Source: Microbacteriaceae bacterium (GTDB lineage Bacteria > Actinomycetota > Actinomycetes > Actinomycetales > Microbacteriaceae). From it: a stretch of 64,000 nt of DNA. The notes under the pieces were generated by a model. It saw nothing but the letters and a program-made list of their open reading frames with translations. It had not been told where the DNA came from and searched no databases. The position numbers were made by a program, and so were the translations under genes. The DNA lies in NCBI GenBank assembly GCA_014377425.1, contig JACMPQ010000098.1, positions 27,093-91,092 of the forward strand, read 5' to 3'. This document shows, piece after piece, positions 1 through 11,865 of this stretch (positions within the stretch are counted from its first letter, which is position 1; every line of letters begins with the position of its first letter).

Positions 1-2319
<2,319 letters not shown>

Positions 2320-2330
2320 CACGGAGTCGC

Positions 2331-2630
2331 ATGTCTGAAATCACGACCGACCAGGTCGCGCATCTCGCGAACCTGGCCAGGATCGCCCTCACCGGCGCAG
2401 AGATCGAGAAACTCACCGGTGAACTCGGCGCGATCGTCGACGCCATCGCCAAGGTGTCGGAGGTGGCGGGGGTGGATGTACCGGCCACGAGTCATCCGAT
2501 CCCGCTGGTGAACGTCTTCCGCCCCGACGTAGTCGGCCCCACCCTCACGGCAGCGCAGGCCCTGGCCGGGGCACCTGAGCACGACGGTTCGCGGTTCAAG
2601 GTCAGCGCAATTCTGGGGGAGGAGCAGTAA
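2331..2630 (+). CDS. gatC: Asp/Glu-tRNA(Asn/Gln) amidotransferase subunit C
   Basis: Small 99-residue subunit of the GatCAB complex, which converts mischarged Glu-tRNA(Gln) and Asp-tRNA(Asn) to the correct amide forms. The sequence has the family pattern: an N-terminal helix ([12 protein letters not shown]), the acidic middle ([15 protein letters not shown]) and a C-terminal LR/DVV segment that wraps around GatA. It begins with ATG 11 bases after ligA. Its stop overlaps the gatA start by one base (TAATG), so the three gat genes are almost certainly one translationally coupled operon. Confidence 0.96.
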   Translation: MSEITTDQVAHLANLARIALTGAEIEKLTGELGAIVDAIAKVSEVAGVDVPATSHPIPLVNVFRPDVVGPTLTAAQALAGAPEHDGSRFKVSAILGEEQ

Positions 2631-4168
2631 TGGAACTCATTCGTCTCACCGCCGCCGAACTCTCGGTCAAGCTCGCGGCCAAGGAGGTGTCGAGCGTCGA
2701 GGTCACGAAAGCCCATCTCGACCGCATTACCGCCGTCGACGGCGACATCCGCGCCTTCCTGCACATTTCCACTGCAGCGCTTTCTACCGCAGCGGATGTC
2801 GACACCCGGCGACTCGCCGGCCAGAAACTTGGCCCGCTCGCCGGAGTGCCGATCGCGATCAAGGACGTGCTCTGCACGATCGACATGCCCTCCACCGCGG
2901 GCTCCCGCATGCTCGAGGGCTGGATACCGCCCTATGACGCTACCGTCGTTCGAAAACTGCGCGAGGCGCACCTTATCCCGCTCGGCAAGACCAACATGGA
3001 CGAGTTCGCCATGGGTTCGTCCACCGAGCACTCCGCGTTCGGCCCCACCCACAACCCCTGGGATCTGGAGCGAATCCCGGGCGGTTCCGGTGGCGGATCG
3101 GCTGCGGCCGTTGCCGCCTTCGAGGCTCCGCTCGCGCTCGGCTCCGACACCGGTGGCTCGATTCGCCAGCCCGCGGCCGTCACCGGTTCGGTCGGCGTGA
3201 AACCCACCTACGGCGGGGTCTCTCGCTACGGGGCGATAGCTCTCGCCTCCTCTCTCGACCAAGTCGGCCCGGTCAGCCGCACGGTGCTGGATGCCGCGCT
3301 GTTGCACGACGTGATCGGTGGGCACGACCCGCGCGACTCCACCTCGCTCACCGACGTGTGGCCGAGCTTCGCCGCCGCCGCTCGCGCCGGGGCTGCTTCC
3401 CGATCACTGAAGGGCGTGCGCGTCGGGGTAGTCAAGGAGCTAAACGGCGACGGCTTCCAGGCCGGGGTCACCCAGCGTTTCACCGAATCCCTCGAGCTGA
3501 TGGCTGCCGCCGGGGCCGAGATCGTGGAGGTGTCGGCGCCGAATTTCGAGTACGCGATCGCCGCCTACTACCTGATTCTTCCTGCCGAGGCATCCAGCAA
3601 TCTCGCCAAGTTCGACTCCGTGCGCTTCGGCCTGCGGGTGAATCCGGCGGGCGGCGGAACGGTCGAAGAGGTGATGGCGGCCACCCGTCAAGCCGGCTTC
3701 GGCGACGAGGTGAAGCGCCGGGTCATCCTCGGCACCTATGCCCTGAGCGCCGGACACTACGACGCCTACTACGGAAGCGCGCAAAAAGTGCGCACCCTCA
3801 TCCAGCGGGACTTCGCCGCCGCCTTCGAGCGGGTGGATGTCCTGGTGAGCCCGTCGGCTCCGACCACCGCGTTCAAGCTCGGCGAGAAGCTGGCCGACCC
3901 GCTGGCGATGTACCTCAACGACATCACCACGATCCCGGCGAACCTCGCGGGAGTGCCCGGCATGGGTCTGCCGATGGGGCTCGCCCCCGAAGACGGCTTG
4001 CCCACCGGCATGCAGATCATGGCCCCGGCGCGGGAAGATGCCCGGCTCTACACGGTCGGTGCGGTGCTGGAAGCACTGCTCGAAGACCGCTGGGGTCATA
4101 CCCTGCTCAGCCGGGCACCGGCGCTGGAACCCACCGAGATGACCGCGGCAACCGAGGGAGCTGTCTGA
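2630..4168 (+). CDS. gatA: Asp/Glu-tRNA(Asn/Gln) amidotransferase subunit A
   Basis: Glutaminase subunit of GatCAB. It is an amidase-signature enzyme that releases ammonia from glutamine and passes it to GatB. 512 residues, the normal length. The Ser-cisSer-Lys triad is visible: Lys78 in GVPIAIKDV, cis-Ser153 in [11 protein letters not shown] and nucleophile Ser177 in [11 protein letters not shown]. It overlaps gatC by one base, and gatB follows after one base. A GGAGGAG Shine-Dalgarno lies just before the ATG, inside gatC. Confidence 0.97.
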   Translation: MELIRLTAAELSVKLAAKEVSSVEVTKAHLDRITAVDGDIRAFLHISTAALSTAADVDTRRLAGQKLGPLAGVPIAIKDVLCTIDMPSTAGSRMLEGWIPPYDATVVRKLREAHLIPLGKTNMDEFAMGSSTEHSAFGPTHNPWDLERIPGGSGGGSAAAVAAFEAPLALGSDTGGSIRQPAAVTGSVGVKPTYGGVSRYGAIALASSLDQVGPVSRTVLDAALLHDVIGGHDPRDSTSLTDVWPSFAAAARAGAASRSLKGVRVGVVKELNGDGFQAGVTQRFTESLELMAAAGAEIVEVSAPNFEYAIAAYYLILPAEASSNLAKFDSVRFGLRVNPAGGGTVEEVMAATRQAGFGDEVKRRVILGTYALSAGHYDAYYGSAQKVRTLIQRDFAAAFERVDVLVSPSAPTTAFKLGEKLADPLAMYLNDITTIPANLAGVPGMGLPMGLAPEDGLPTGMQIMAPAREDARLYTVGAVLEALLEDRWGHTLLSRAPALEPTEMTAATEGAV

Positions 4169-4169
4169 G

Positions 4170-5672
4170 ATGGCAAAAGCTGAATTGATGGACTTCGATA
4201 AGGCACTGGAACTCTTCGAGCCGGTACTCGGCTTCGAGGTGCACATCGAATTGAACACCAAAACCAAGATGTTCTCCGACGCCCCCAATTTCTTTGGCGG
4301 CGAACCGAACACCAATATCACCCCGGTTGACCTCGGACTGCCGGGCTCGCTCCCGGTCGTCAACGAGCAGGCGATCAAGTATTCGATCAGCCTCGGCCTC
4401 GCGCTCGGCTGCTCAATCCGACCCTCCAGCCGTTTCGCCCGCAAAAACTACTTCTACCCGGACTTGGCCAAGAATTACCAGATCAGCCAGTTCGATGAGC
4501 CGATCGCCTTCGACGGAAACGTCGAGGTGGAGCTTGCGAACGGGCGGGTCTTTCAGGTCTCGATCGAGCGCGCCCACATGGAGGAGGATGCCGGCAAGCT
4601 CACCCACGTCGGTGGCTCCACCGGTCGCATCCAGGGCGCCGAATACTCGCTCGTGGACTACAACCGTGCGGGCGTTCCGCTGGTCGAGATCGTCACCAAT
4701 ATCATTTACGGCGCCGAGAAGGATGCCCCGGAGCTGGCCAAGGCCTATGTCTCCACCATCCGCGACATCGTGCGCTCGCTCGGCATCTCCGACGCCAAAA
4801 TGGAGCGCGGCAACCTGCGCTGCGACGCCAACATTTCGTTGACCCCGCGCGGCTCGGGACTTCTCGGCACCCGCACCGAGACGAAGAATGTCAACAGCCT
4901 GCGCTCGGTGGAGCGCGCCATCCGCTACGAAATCCAGCGGCAGGCGGCGATCCTCGCCAAGGGCGGAACAATCACGCAGGAGACCCGGCACTGGCATGAG
5001 GACACCGGGGTCACTTCCGCAGGGCGTCCGAAGAGCGACGCCGACGATTACCGTTACTTCCCCGAACCAGACCTCCTGCCGGTGGAGCCATCGCTCGCGC
5101 TGATCGAAGAGCTTCGGGCGGCGCTACCCGAGGCACCCACCATCCGTCGCCGCCGGCTCAAAGCCGACTGGGGCTTCACCGACCTCGAATTTCAGGATGT
5201 CGTGAACTCCGGCCTGCTCGTGGAGATCGAGGAAACCTGTGCCGCCGGTGCCTCCCCGGCGCAGGCCCGCAAGTGGTGGACGGGGGAAATCGCCCGGCTC
5301 GCCAACGCTGCCGAGGTCGACGCCACGAGTCTGGTGTCGGCCAGCCAGGTCGCCGAACTCATCGCGCTGATCGAATCCGGTGCGCTCACCGATCGCTTGG
5401 CCCGCCAGGTGCTCGAGGGCGTGATTTCCGGTGAGGGTTCGCCCGCCGAGGTCGTCGCGCTGCGCGGTCTCGCGGTGGTGTCGGATGATGGCGCCCTGAT
5501 CGCCGCAATCGATGAGGCTCTGGCCTCCCAGCCCGACGTGCTCGAGAAGATTCGCGACGGACGCGTGCAGGCCGCCGGTGCCGTAATCGGCGCGGTCATG
5601 AAGGCGATGAAGGGCACGGCAGACGCCGCCCGGGTGCGCGAACTGGTGCTGGAGCGGGCGACCGCCGAATAG
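4170..5672 (+). CDS. gatB: Asp/Glu-tRNA(Asn/Gln) amidotransferase subunit B
   Basis: Kinase/amidotransferase subunit of GatCAB that phosphorylates the misacylated tRNA side chain and then amidates it. 500 residues. The N-terminal catalytic cradle is recognisable from GFEVHIELNTKTKMFSDAPN, the YFYPDLAKNYQISQFD segment and RGNLRCDANIS. The C-terminal helical/YqeY-like tRNA-binding tail ends around DAARVRELVLERA. It is the last gene of the operon; a hairpin followed by a T-rich stretch comes about 35 bases after the stop. Confidence 0.97.
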   Translation: MAKAELMDFDKALELFEPVLGFEVHIELNTKTKMFSDAPNFFGGEPNTNITPVDLGLPGSLPVVNEQAIKYSISLGLALGCSIRPSSRFARKNYFYPDLAKNYQISQFDEPIAFDGNVEVELANGRVFQVSIERAHMEEDAGKLTHVGGSTGRIQGAEYSLVDYNRAGVPLVEIVTNIIYGAEKDAPELAKAYVSTIRDIVRSLGISDAKMERGNLRCDANISLTPRGSGLLGTRTETKNVNSLRSVERAIRYEIQRQAAILAKGGTITQETRHWHEDTGVTSAGRPKSDADDYRYFPEPDLLPVEPSLALIEELRAALPEAPTIRRRRLKADWGFTDLEFQDVVNSGLLVEIEETCAAGASPAQARKWWTGEIARLANAAEVDATSLVSASQVAELIALIESGALTDRLARQVLEGVISGEGSPAEVVALRGLAVVSDDGALIAAIDEALASQPDVLEKIRDGRVQAAGAVIGAVMKAMKGTADAARVRELVLERATAE

Positions 5673-5707
5673 GCGCGGCGCAACACACCGCAGAGCAGAA
5701 CGCAGCA

Positions 5708-5747
5708 GGCCGGTCCGCGAGGGTCGGCCCGTTGTGTTTTATTTCCG
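5708..5747 (+). terminator. putative intrinsic terminator of ligA-gatCAB
   Basis: A GC-rich imperfect hairpin, left arm GGCCGGTCC (5708-5716) and right arm GGGTCGGCC (5721-5729), is followed by GTTGTGTTTTATTT. It lies 36 bases after the gatB stop. Confidence 0.6.
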
Positions 5748-5749
5748 AA

Positions 5750-6007
5750 GACGCGAACGCCCACGCCGGCCACACTCCGATGATCACCGCCATCCCCACA
5801 ACGGTCACCAGCTCATGAACCACGTTGAACACGGCGAACCGGGTGGGGCGCTGGTCCGAAGGCCTCGCGCGCGTTGCCCGAGCAGGTGACCCCGGATGCC
5901 TTCATCCAGGAGTTTCCGAACACCTTCGGTGTGTACCAAATCGATCCGACGACCATCGACGCCAGCGTGGCCAACGCCACGGCTCGGTAGTTAATCTCGG
6001 ATGTCAC
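5750..6007 (-). pseudogene. DUF1761-family membrane protein remnant
   Basis: Reading the minus strand from a GTG at 6007, the translation INYRAVALATLASMVVGSIW, then YTPKVFGNSWMKASGVT, matches the start of DUF1761 membrane proteins. The frame then loses similarity. A different frame, from about 5832 downward, gives NVVHELVTVVGMAVIIGVWP, which looks like the family C-terminus. The central 50 or so residues are missing and the halves are out of frame, so this is a decayed copy, not a gene. DUF1761 proteins are normally about 130-150 residues; their function is unknown. Confidence 0.55.
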
Positions 6008-6277
6008 AGAGCGCTCCCTGAGCTGCCTAATGGTCAAAGTTGTGAGGCAGTCTATTCCGGGGTTGGCGTCTCCGGGGTCTATCTACTTCTGGGCCTGCCG
6101 CGAGCCGGAGCGTGCGCAAGAACATGAATTTTTCTGGACACCGGATGTACACGGGCATATTCCGCCGGGGTCGGCGAGTGTCGACCCTTGGAACGAGTCC
6201 ATCGTGAAATATAAGTTCCTCTCCGTTGGCTCCGGTGCCGCGGTAATCGCAACAACCCTGCTGGCTGGGGGCCGGCA

Positions 6278-6336
6278 TTCGCCCCCAGCGCCACCCCCCC
6301 CAGCGTCACCCCCCAGCGCCACCCCCCCCCTCGGGA
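6278..6336. repeat. C-tract repeat block
   Basis: Three to four imperfect copies of a unit made of a run of six to eight C residues plus AGCG(C/T)CA. The long homopolymer C runs look like slippage products. No gene of convincing composition crosses it. Confidence 0.7.
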
Positions 6337-6383
6337 TCCCGTTTAGTGTCGGAACGGGCCGTCAAATTCTCATATTCGCGTGG

Positions 6384-7040
6384 TTAGCCGATCGGTGCGT
6401 ATCGCCCGACGACTTCATGAACGTGGGTGGTCAAGCGTGTGGTCGCTCCAAATCCGTGGCACTCAGAAATAATGATCGGAATGTCAGTGGTGTTGGTGTC
6501 GTCGTCGATCAAAACAGGTAAAGCCGCTCCCATTGATTGGTTGACATTCGATCGTCCCAACGCGCGACCGGGTTGAATGTGCTTAATTACCGAACAGGAC
6601 ACTGTCAGCGGTTCTGGACGTGGATTCCGCGAAGAAAGTTGCAATCCCACAAGCGTTATTGCGACGGCGAGAGAACTCCCTTTAGGGAAGGACAGGCCGC
6701 GACTTTGGGTAGCACTCGCAGTTCGGGTGAAGCAGTGGTCATGAAGACCAGCGAGCCGGGGTTCACTCTGACCGCTGGTGCTGTTATCCGGCGCATGTAC
6801 AACGAAATATGAGCACACGAAGAGCAGGCACAAGGCATCCACGACAGCCAAAACACCAAGGTCGTAATTATCTCGCGGTGTGAAAATAATGATTTGAGAA
6901 GGATATATTCCTGCTTCGACGAATAGGGATAGCGCGATAAAAACGAGTACCGAACATCCAATTTTAATACTTATTTTTTTATTTTTCTCTGACCGATCCG
7001 GGGAAAATCGTGGATCATTTACCGGCGACAGGGAGTGCAA
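6384..7040 (-). CDS. hypothetical membrane protein, possibly decayed
   Basis: An open frame of 218 codons. The first third encodes two plausible membrane segments (IGCSVLVFIALSLFVEAGIY and LGVLAVVDALCLLFVCSYFV). The remainder has no recognisable domain and looks random. Base composition is clearly more AT-rich than the flanks, so this may be acquired DNA or a gene whose 3' half has drifted. No good Shine-Dalgarno was found. I do not recognise the family. It may be only a chance frame. Confidence 0.25.
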   Translation of the reverse strand: MHSLSPVNDPRFSPDRSEKNKKISIKIGCSVLVFIALSLFVEAGIYPSQIIIFTPRDNYDLGVLAVVDALCLLFVCSYFVVHAPDNSTSGQSEPRLAGLHDHCFTRTASATQSRGLSFPKGSSLAVAITLVGLQLSSRNPRPEPLTVSCSVIKHIQPGRALGRSNVNQSMGAALPVLIDDDTNTTDIPIIISECHGFGATTRLTTHVHEVVGRYAPIG

Positions 7041-7411
7041 TCGAGGCCGGCCTTCTGCAAGATAGTGACGCGACTTTTCCGGCTTCGTGTCCTTCCCGTG
7101 CTGGCATCAACACAAATAAGGGGACGGTTTCGCGATGGAGGGGCTATATAACCATGCTCAGCTTCGGCTGACAGCAGCCGGGACAATACCGCGGTGAACG
7201 ATCCGAAGATGGTGGCAAGCTCCGCGACACTGACAACAATCACGGATGTCAACGGAGACATCGTTGGGTAATCGATAACAAAGGCCACCACACCGATCGA
7301 TCCAACGACAGTGACGATCGATCCAATGCGCCGACGATCGGCAGCTGAGATACCCTCGAGAACTCGGGTGCGGTCTCGTTCGTCAGTAGGTTTATTTATT
7401 TTTAGAAACCA
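7019..7411 (-). pseudogene. hypothetical membrane protein fragment, probably frameshifted
   Basis: On the minus strand a frame reads TDERDRTRVLEGISAADRRR followed by a hydrophobic pair (IGSIVTVVGSIGVVAFVI and SVIVVSVAELATIFGSFTAV), so it resembles a two-helix membrane protein. The only upstream ATG (near 7420, MVSKNK then stop) is in another frame, a one-base disagreement in an A-rich run. The C-terminal part (SRNRPLICVDASTG onward) looks random. Best read as a frameshifted remnant of an unidentified small membrane gene. Confidence 0.3.
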
Positions 7412-7498
7412 TCAGGGTATAAACCTCACCCCGATAATAAGGACTTAGGATTTTTTGCATTAAGCGAATTCGATCGAGGCATATTTCAGGCATGAAAC

Positions 7499-7720
7499 CT
7501 AGTCAGCCTGCCAGCGACCCTCCGCCAGTCGGATGGCGTCGGCTGCAGCGAATTTGCGCAACCAGCCGTCCGTCGGCCAGTGTCCTTAGCGGTCGGAGTA
7601 GATTCCGGTGTTTCACGCAATGTCGTTGAGGTGCTGCCACGGCGGCATCCCGCTCCTGACCATCGCGGAAACCCGCGCACTGGCCCGTCGGTGTCGCTGG
7701 AATCGCAACGACCTCTTCCT
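7499..7720 (-). pseudogene. unidentified gene fragment with two in-frame stops
   Basis: One minus-strand frame reads coherently across two stop codons: VSAMVRSGMPPWQHLNDIA, stop, NTGIYSDR, stop, GHWPTDGWLRKFAAADAIRL, then AEGRWQAD and a final stop. The amphipathic, tryptophan-containing text on both sides of each stop looks like real protein, so I read it as a gene broken by nonsense mutations. I could not name the family. It lies between the degraded region and the antiporter. Confidence 0.35.
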
Positions 7721-7845
7721 CGATGAGACGATCGTGGTGAATCGGGCCACCGCCCTGTCGCCGGAACCCGACGTTGAGGCTTACCTCGGCGGCTGGGGCT
7801 GAGGCCAGCGGGGGCCTAAGTGTTCTTCCCACGGAGGGTGACGCA

Positions 7846-9426
7846 CTAGCCTTCAATCGGTTTGCTCGCGCTTCCGCGCAGGGCTGCCTCTTCGGCGTCA
7901 ATTGCGGCAATCACCGCCCGCACCGCACGATCCTGGTAGCGGCCCTCCGCCCGGGCGACAATTACGGCATTCCGCTCGGCTTCGATCATTAGCCGTCGCA
8001 GCCGGTTATAGGCGGCGGGCGGCGCTTCGGCACCCTCTGGCGCCGGATCCTTCAGTGCGGCGGTGAGAAAACGGGCATTGGCACGAAGCCGCTCCACCAC
8101 CCGTTCCTCGTCCGCGTCAGTCACTTCCTCATCGAGGCGGCGTAAACCGGCAACCTGCGCCTCGGCAAGCAGCATTTGGCGTTCCACTCGTTCTTGAGTG
8201 GCGTTCGGTGGGGGCAGGCGCAGGCGACGGTAAATGGCGGGCAGAGCGAGACCTTCCAGCAGGGTGCCCACCACCACCACGAACGCCAGGAGCTGGAGCA
8301 GGGCGCGCTCCGGCGTCTGTTCCGGCAGGAGAAAGACCGCAGCCAGGGTCACCACGCCGCGGATTCCGGCCGAGGAGATGGCAATACTCGTGCGCCATCC
8401 CCAGGCACGATCCCGCGCCACCTGCGGACCGTATTGGTAAATCAGCGCCGCGAGCATCACCAGCGCAAACCGCGACACCACCAGTGCCGCGAGCACCACG
8501 AGCGACAGGCCCGCGATCATCCAAAATCCCAGTTTCGACGACTGCACGTCGGCGAGAATCCCTGCCAGGCTGAGCCCAATAAACAAAAACACGGCATTTT
8601 CCAAGAGAAACCGGATGGTGCGCCAGTTAATCAACTCGGCGATACGGGCTTCGGCGTTCTGAATCAGCGGTGACCGGTGCCCGAGGAACAACCCCGCAAC
8701 GACCACCGCGAGCACGCCCGAGCCCCCCAGGAGCTGGGCCGGAATGAACGCAATGTAGGGGATCACGAACGACAAACTGGTGTCGAGCACCGGAGCATGA
8801 AGACGCTTCCGGATGATTCCGAGAACGAACCCCACACCGAGGCCCACCCCGGTTCCCCAGGCGATTGCCCACACGAATTCGAGGCCGACACTGAGCGGCG
8901 ACACCTGATGACCGATCGCCGCAATCGAAGCGCTCAACGCCACTAGGGCTGCGGCATCGTTCAACAGACTCTCGGTTTGCAACACCGCGGCTACGCGTCG
9001 GGAAAGTTTGACCCGCCCGGCAACGGCCGTCACCGCCACCGCATCCGTTGGGGCGACGACCGCCCCAAAAGCAAACGCGGCCGCGAGGGTCACCCCGGGC
9101 AACAAAAACCAGACCGAGTAGCCGACGACCACCACGGTCAGCGCCACGAGGCACACCGAAAGCAAAATGATGCTGTCGCCCCGGGCGCGAATGTCCGACA
9201 GAGGGGTGCGAAGCGCTGCGGCAAAGAGCAGCGGTGGCAGGAGACCGTAGAGGATGAGGTCTGGCTGAACCACAATGGTGGGCACGCCGGGAATGAGCGA
9301 CACCACCGCCCCGACCGCCACGAGCACAACCGGCGCCGACCAGCCGACCCGGCGGGAGAGTCCGGTCACGGTTACCGTCACGATCACGAATGAGACGATC
9401 CAGCAGATCGTGGTGATCGCGTTCAT
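7846..9426 (-). CDS. Na+/H+ antiporter, CPA1 family
   Basis: Membrane cation/proton exchanger, 526 residues. There are about twelve hydrophobic segments in the first 410 residues and a charged cytoplasmic tail. The ion-binding core is visible: GAVVAPTDAVAV and, after a spacer, ESLLNDAAALVALS, whose Asn-Asp pair is the CPA1 signature. The tail (ERVERQMLLAEAQVAGLRRL and following) is the helical cytoplasmic region common in bacterial CPA1 proteins. ATG start. Its role is probably sodium or pH homeostasis; the ion cannot be read from sequence. It stands alone, and the flavin reductase upstream is on the same strand after 157 bases. Confidence 0.93.
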   Translation of the reverse strand: MNAITTICWIVSFVIVTVTVTGLSRRVGWSAPVVLVAVGAVVSLIPGVPTIVVQPDLILYGLLPPLLFAAALRTPLSDIRARGDSIILLSVCLVALTVVVVGYSVWFLLPGVTLAAAFAFGAVVAPTDAVAVTAVAGRVKLSRRVAAVLQTESLLNDAAALVALSASIAAIGHQVSPLSVGLEFVWAIAWGTGVGLGVGFVLGIIRKRLHAPVLDTSLSFVIPYIAFIPAQLLGGSGVLAVVVAGLFLGHRSPLIQNAEARIAELINWRTIRFLLENAVFLFIGLSLAGILADVQSSKLGFWMIAGLSLVVLAALVVSRFALVMLAALIYQYGPQVARDRAWGWRTSIAISSAGIRGVVTLAAVFLLPEQTPERALLQLLAFVVVVGTLLEGLALPAIYRRLRLPPPNATQERVERQMLLAEAQVAGLRRLDEEVTDADEERVVERLRANARFLTAALKDPAPEGAEAPPAAYNRLRRLMIEAERNAVIVARAEGRYQDRAVRAVIAAIDAEEAALRGSASKPIEG

Positions 9427-9583
9427 CGCTGCTCCTCTGAGCTAGAGCCACAAGGGTCAAGGCCAAACGCGGTGGGCTTCACGCTGCGTTGGGCGCCAGA
9501 AATGGGACTCTCATCTTCGCCCACGACGCTGCGCGGGGCTGAGTCCAGCGGGGGCGCGGAATATTCCCTGGGCGGAATAATCG

Positions 9584-10144
9584 CTAGGTGCGAATTGCGG
9601 AGTGCTCCCCGAGCCGGTGCCAGGTGCGGTTGTGATAGACCAGCGGGTCCTCGGCCGGGGCGTTGGAGAGTTTCGCCTCGATCGCCTCGACGGCGATGAT
9701 GGTGGAGGTTCCGGCGCTCATCCGGCTCACCACGCGCCCGCGAATCCAGGCGTGGGCGCTCGGAAAGTACGGCTCGCCGGTCTCCAGACGAGACCACAGG
9801 GCGAGGTCGGCGAAGCGGTCAATGCCGCTGGTCGCGCAGAGTTTGGCCAGCTCCAGCTGGTCAGCGCCGAGCAGGTGCACCACCACGGTGTCGGCCCGGG
9901 CGATGGTGGGGGAGCTGGATGACTGGTCGGAGAGCGAGAAGATCAGTAGCGGCGGGTCGGCGCTGACCGAGCTCACCGAGGTGGCGGTGAGTCCCACTGG
10001 GCCGTCACCGGCGTCGGCGGTGACCACGGCGACCCCGGCCGCGTGATTGCGAAACGCGGCCTTGTATGCATCGGCGCTCAATACCGGTTCGTCAGAAGTC
10101 GAGTGCGAAGTGTTCATCGAATCGGCGGGGGCATAGATGGTCAT
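9584..10144 (-). CDS. flavin reductase family protein
   Basis: 186 residues, HpaC/RutF-like: reduces FMN or FAD with NAD(P)H and hands reduced flavin to a partner monooxygenase. The family text is clear: FRNHAAGVAVVTADAGDGPV, then GLTATSVSSVSADPPLLIFSL, and HRLGEHSA at the end. I chose the ATG at 10144 because GGAG precedes it at good spacing; a longer frame to 10279 runs through repeats. The divergent neighbour is an LLM-type flavin monooxygenase of the class that needs such a reductase, so the two probably form a two-component system. Confidence 0.9.
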   Translation of the reverse strand: MTIYAPADSMNTSHSTSDEPVLSADAYKAAFRNHAAGVAVVTADAGDGPVGLTATSVSSVSADPPLLIFSLSDQSSSSPTIARADTVVVHLLGADQLELAKLCATSGIDRFADLALWSRLETGEPYFPSAHAWIRGRVVSRMSAGTSTIIAVEAIEAKLSNAPAEDPLVYHNRTWHRLGEHSAIRT

Positions 10145-10170
10145 CGTGTCTCCACTCGGGTCGATCGTGT

Positions 10171-10246
10171 TGTCCGGGTTGTCCGGGTTGTCCGGGCTGT
10201 CCAGGTTTTCCGGGCTGTGGGGCTGTGGGGCTGTGGGGCTGTGGGT
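10171..10246. repeat. two adjacent 9-bp tandem repeats
   Basis: Four near-perfect copies of TGTCCGGGT are followed within a few bases by about four copies of GCTGTGGGG. They fill the spacer between the divergent flavin reductase and monooxygenase genes, where the promoters should lie. Confidence 0.85.
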
Positions 10247-10410
10247 AGCTAGTCGTACTGGGCCATTCCCAGCCTCCAATAATGCGGCAAATCCTCAGTC
10301 GGCGACGTTGTGTGTCCCTTTGTGACCCAGGGCGGCCTCGGTTTGGTCAGTGTGACGCCGTGTTGCACCCGTATCAACGGTGTCGCGGCGCCTGCGCCAC
10401 TATAAGGAGC

Positions 10411-11802
10411 ATGTCTCGCCAAATTCGCTTTAACGCTTTCGATATGAATTGTGTCGCGCACCAGTCATCCGGAATGTGGCGTCATCCCGACGACCAGTCC
10501 TGGCGCTACAAAGACCTGCGCTACTGGACGGATTTGGCGAAGCTTCTGGAGCGCGGCAACTTCGACGGCATCTTCATCGCCGACGTGCTCGGCACCTACG
10601 ACGTTTACGGCGGCAGCAACGAGGCCGCGATTCGTCACGGCGCGCAGGTTCCGGTCAATGACCCGGTGCTCTTGATTTCGGCGATGGCCGCGGTCACAGA
10701 CCATCTCGGGTTCGGTGTCACCGCCGGCACCAGCTACGAGCACCCCTACCCGTTCGCGCGGCGCATGTCGACCCTCGACCACCTGACCAACGGCCGCGTC
10801 GGCTGGAATGTAGTCACCGGTTACCTGCCCTCAGCCGCCCGCAACATGGGCCACGACGATCAGCTTGAGCACGACGACCGCTACGACGTGGCCGACGAAT
10901 ACCTCGAGGTGCTCTACAAGCTCTGGGAGGGTTCCTGGGAGGATGACGCGGTGCAGCGCAACCGCGAAACCGGCGTGTTCACCGACCCCACCAAGGTGCA
11001 CGAGATCGGGCACTTCGGTAAAAACTTCACCGTTCCCGGCATCCACCTCGCCGAGCCTTCGGCCCAGCGCACCCCGGTGATCTACCAGGCCGGTGCATCC
11101 TCCCGCGGAATCGCCTTCGCCGCCGGTAACGCCGAGGCCATCTTCGTGGCCGCCTCCACCAAGGCGGGCCTGAAAGTCACCGTCACGAAGATCCGTGACG
11201 CGCTCGAGGCCGCCGGTCGCGACCGCAACTCCGCCAAGATCTACACCCTGCTGACGATCATCACCGATGCCACCCCCGAGCTGGCGCAGGCCAAGTACGA
11301 GGACTACCAGCAGTACGCCAGCGAAGAGGGTGCTCTGGTGTTCATGTCGGGCTGGATGGGCATCGACCTCTCGCAGTACGACCTCGACGAGCCGATCGGC
11401 AACGTCAAAAGCAACGCGATTCAGAGCGTCGTGGCCAACTACCAGGAGGCCAACGAAGACGGCTCCGAGTGGAAGGTGCGCGACATCGCCCGGCTCAGCG
11501 CCATTGGCGGCCTCGGCCCGTTCATCGTCGGTTCCGGCACCGAAATTGCCGACCAGCTCCAGGAGTGGGTGGAGGAGACCGACGTCGACGGCTTCAATCT
11601 CGCCTACGCGATCACCCCCGGCACCTTCGAAGACGTGGTCGAGTTCGTCATCCCGGTTCTGCGCGAGCGTGGACTGTATCCGGATGTCTACGAAGACGGC
11701 TCTCTGCGTAACAAACTGCACGGGCGCGGCGACCGCCTGCCGGTCGAGCACAAGGGCGCCAGTTTCCGCATCGGTGGCACCGGCAGCACCTCGCCCCAGT
11801 AA
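10411..11802 (+). CDS. LLM-class flavin-dependent monooxygenase (NtaA/SnaA/DszA family)
   Basis: 463 residues. FMNH2-dependent TIM-barrel oxygenase of the nitrilotriacetate/dibenzothiophene-sulfone group. Typical motifs: HPDDQSWRYKDLRYWTDLAK, the LLERGNFDGIFIADVLG segment, TSYEHPYPFARRMSTLDHL, then GRVGWNVVTGYL, and the C-terminal PVLRERGLYPD. Start ATG at 10411 with AAGGAG just upstream (the frame itself extends further 5'). The substrate cannot be inferred; such enzymes attack organosulfur, nitrilotriacetate-like or aromatic compounds. Probable partner: the divergent flavin reductase. A strong bidirectional terminator follows. Confidence 0.92.
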   Translation: MSRQIRFNAFDMNCVAHQSSGMWRHPDDQSWRYKDLRYWTDLAKLLERGNFDGIFIADVLGTYDVYGGSNEAAIRHGAQVPVNDPVLLISAMAAVTDHLGFGVTAGTSYEHPYPFARRMSTLDHLTNGRVGWNVVTGYLPSAARNMGHDDQLEHDDRYDVADEYLEVLYKLWEGSWEDDAVQRNRETGVFTDPTKVHEIGHFGKNFTVPGIHLAEPSAQRTPVIYQAGASSRGIAFAAGNAEAIFVAASTKAGLKVTVTKIRDALEAAGRDRNSAKIYTLLTIITDATPELAQAKYEDYQQYASEEGALVFMSGWMGIDLSQYDLDEPIGNVKSNAIQSVVANYQEANEDGSEWKVRDIARLSAIGGLGPFIVGSGTEIADQLQEWVEETDVDGFNLAYAITPGTFEDVVEFVIPVLRERGLYPDVYEDGSLRNKLHGRGDRLPVEHKGASFRIGGTGSTSPQ

Positions 11803-11812
11803 CACCGGCTAA

Positions 11813-11854
11813 CGGTAAAAGCCCGTCACCTGAACAGGGGACGGGCTTTTACCG
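11813..11854. terminator. bidirectional intrinsic terminator
   Basis: A perfect inverted repeat of about 15 bp (left arm 11813-11827, right arm 11840-11854) with core AAAAGCCCGTC / GACGGGCTTTT lies between the convergent monooxygenase and histidinol-dehydrogenase-family genes. The flanking A and T runs allow it to work on both strands. Confidence 0.93.
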
Positions 11855-11865
11855 TGGGGCAGCGT

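Noticed and set aside
3440..4444. Long minus-strand ORF opposite gatA/gatB
   Set aside because: It is antisense to two highly conserved genes and its translation is the compositional mirror expected at high GC; no family similarity.
6030..6521. 163-codon plus-strand ORF in the degraded region
   Set aside because: It runs through the C-tract repeats, which give it a Pro-rich stretch, and has no SD or domain-like text.
7503..7910. 135-codon minus-strand ORF at 7.5-7.9 kb
   Set aside because: It has no domain-like text; the more protein-like reading in this interval is another minus-strand frame interrupted by two stop codons.
10282..10410. 5' extension of the LLM monooxygenase
   Set aside because: A good AAGGAG site precedes ATG 10411, where family similarity starts; the extension is Cys/Arg-rich and unlike the family.
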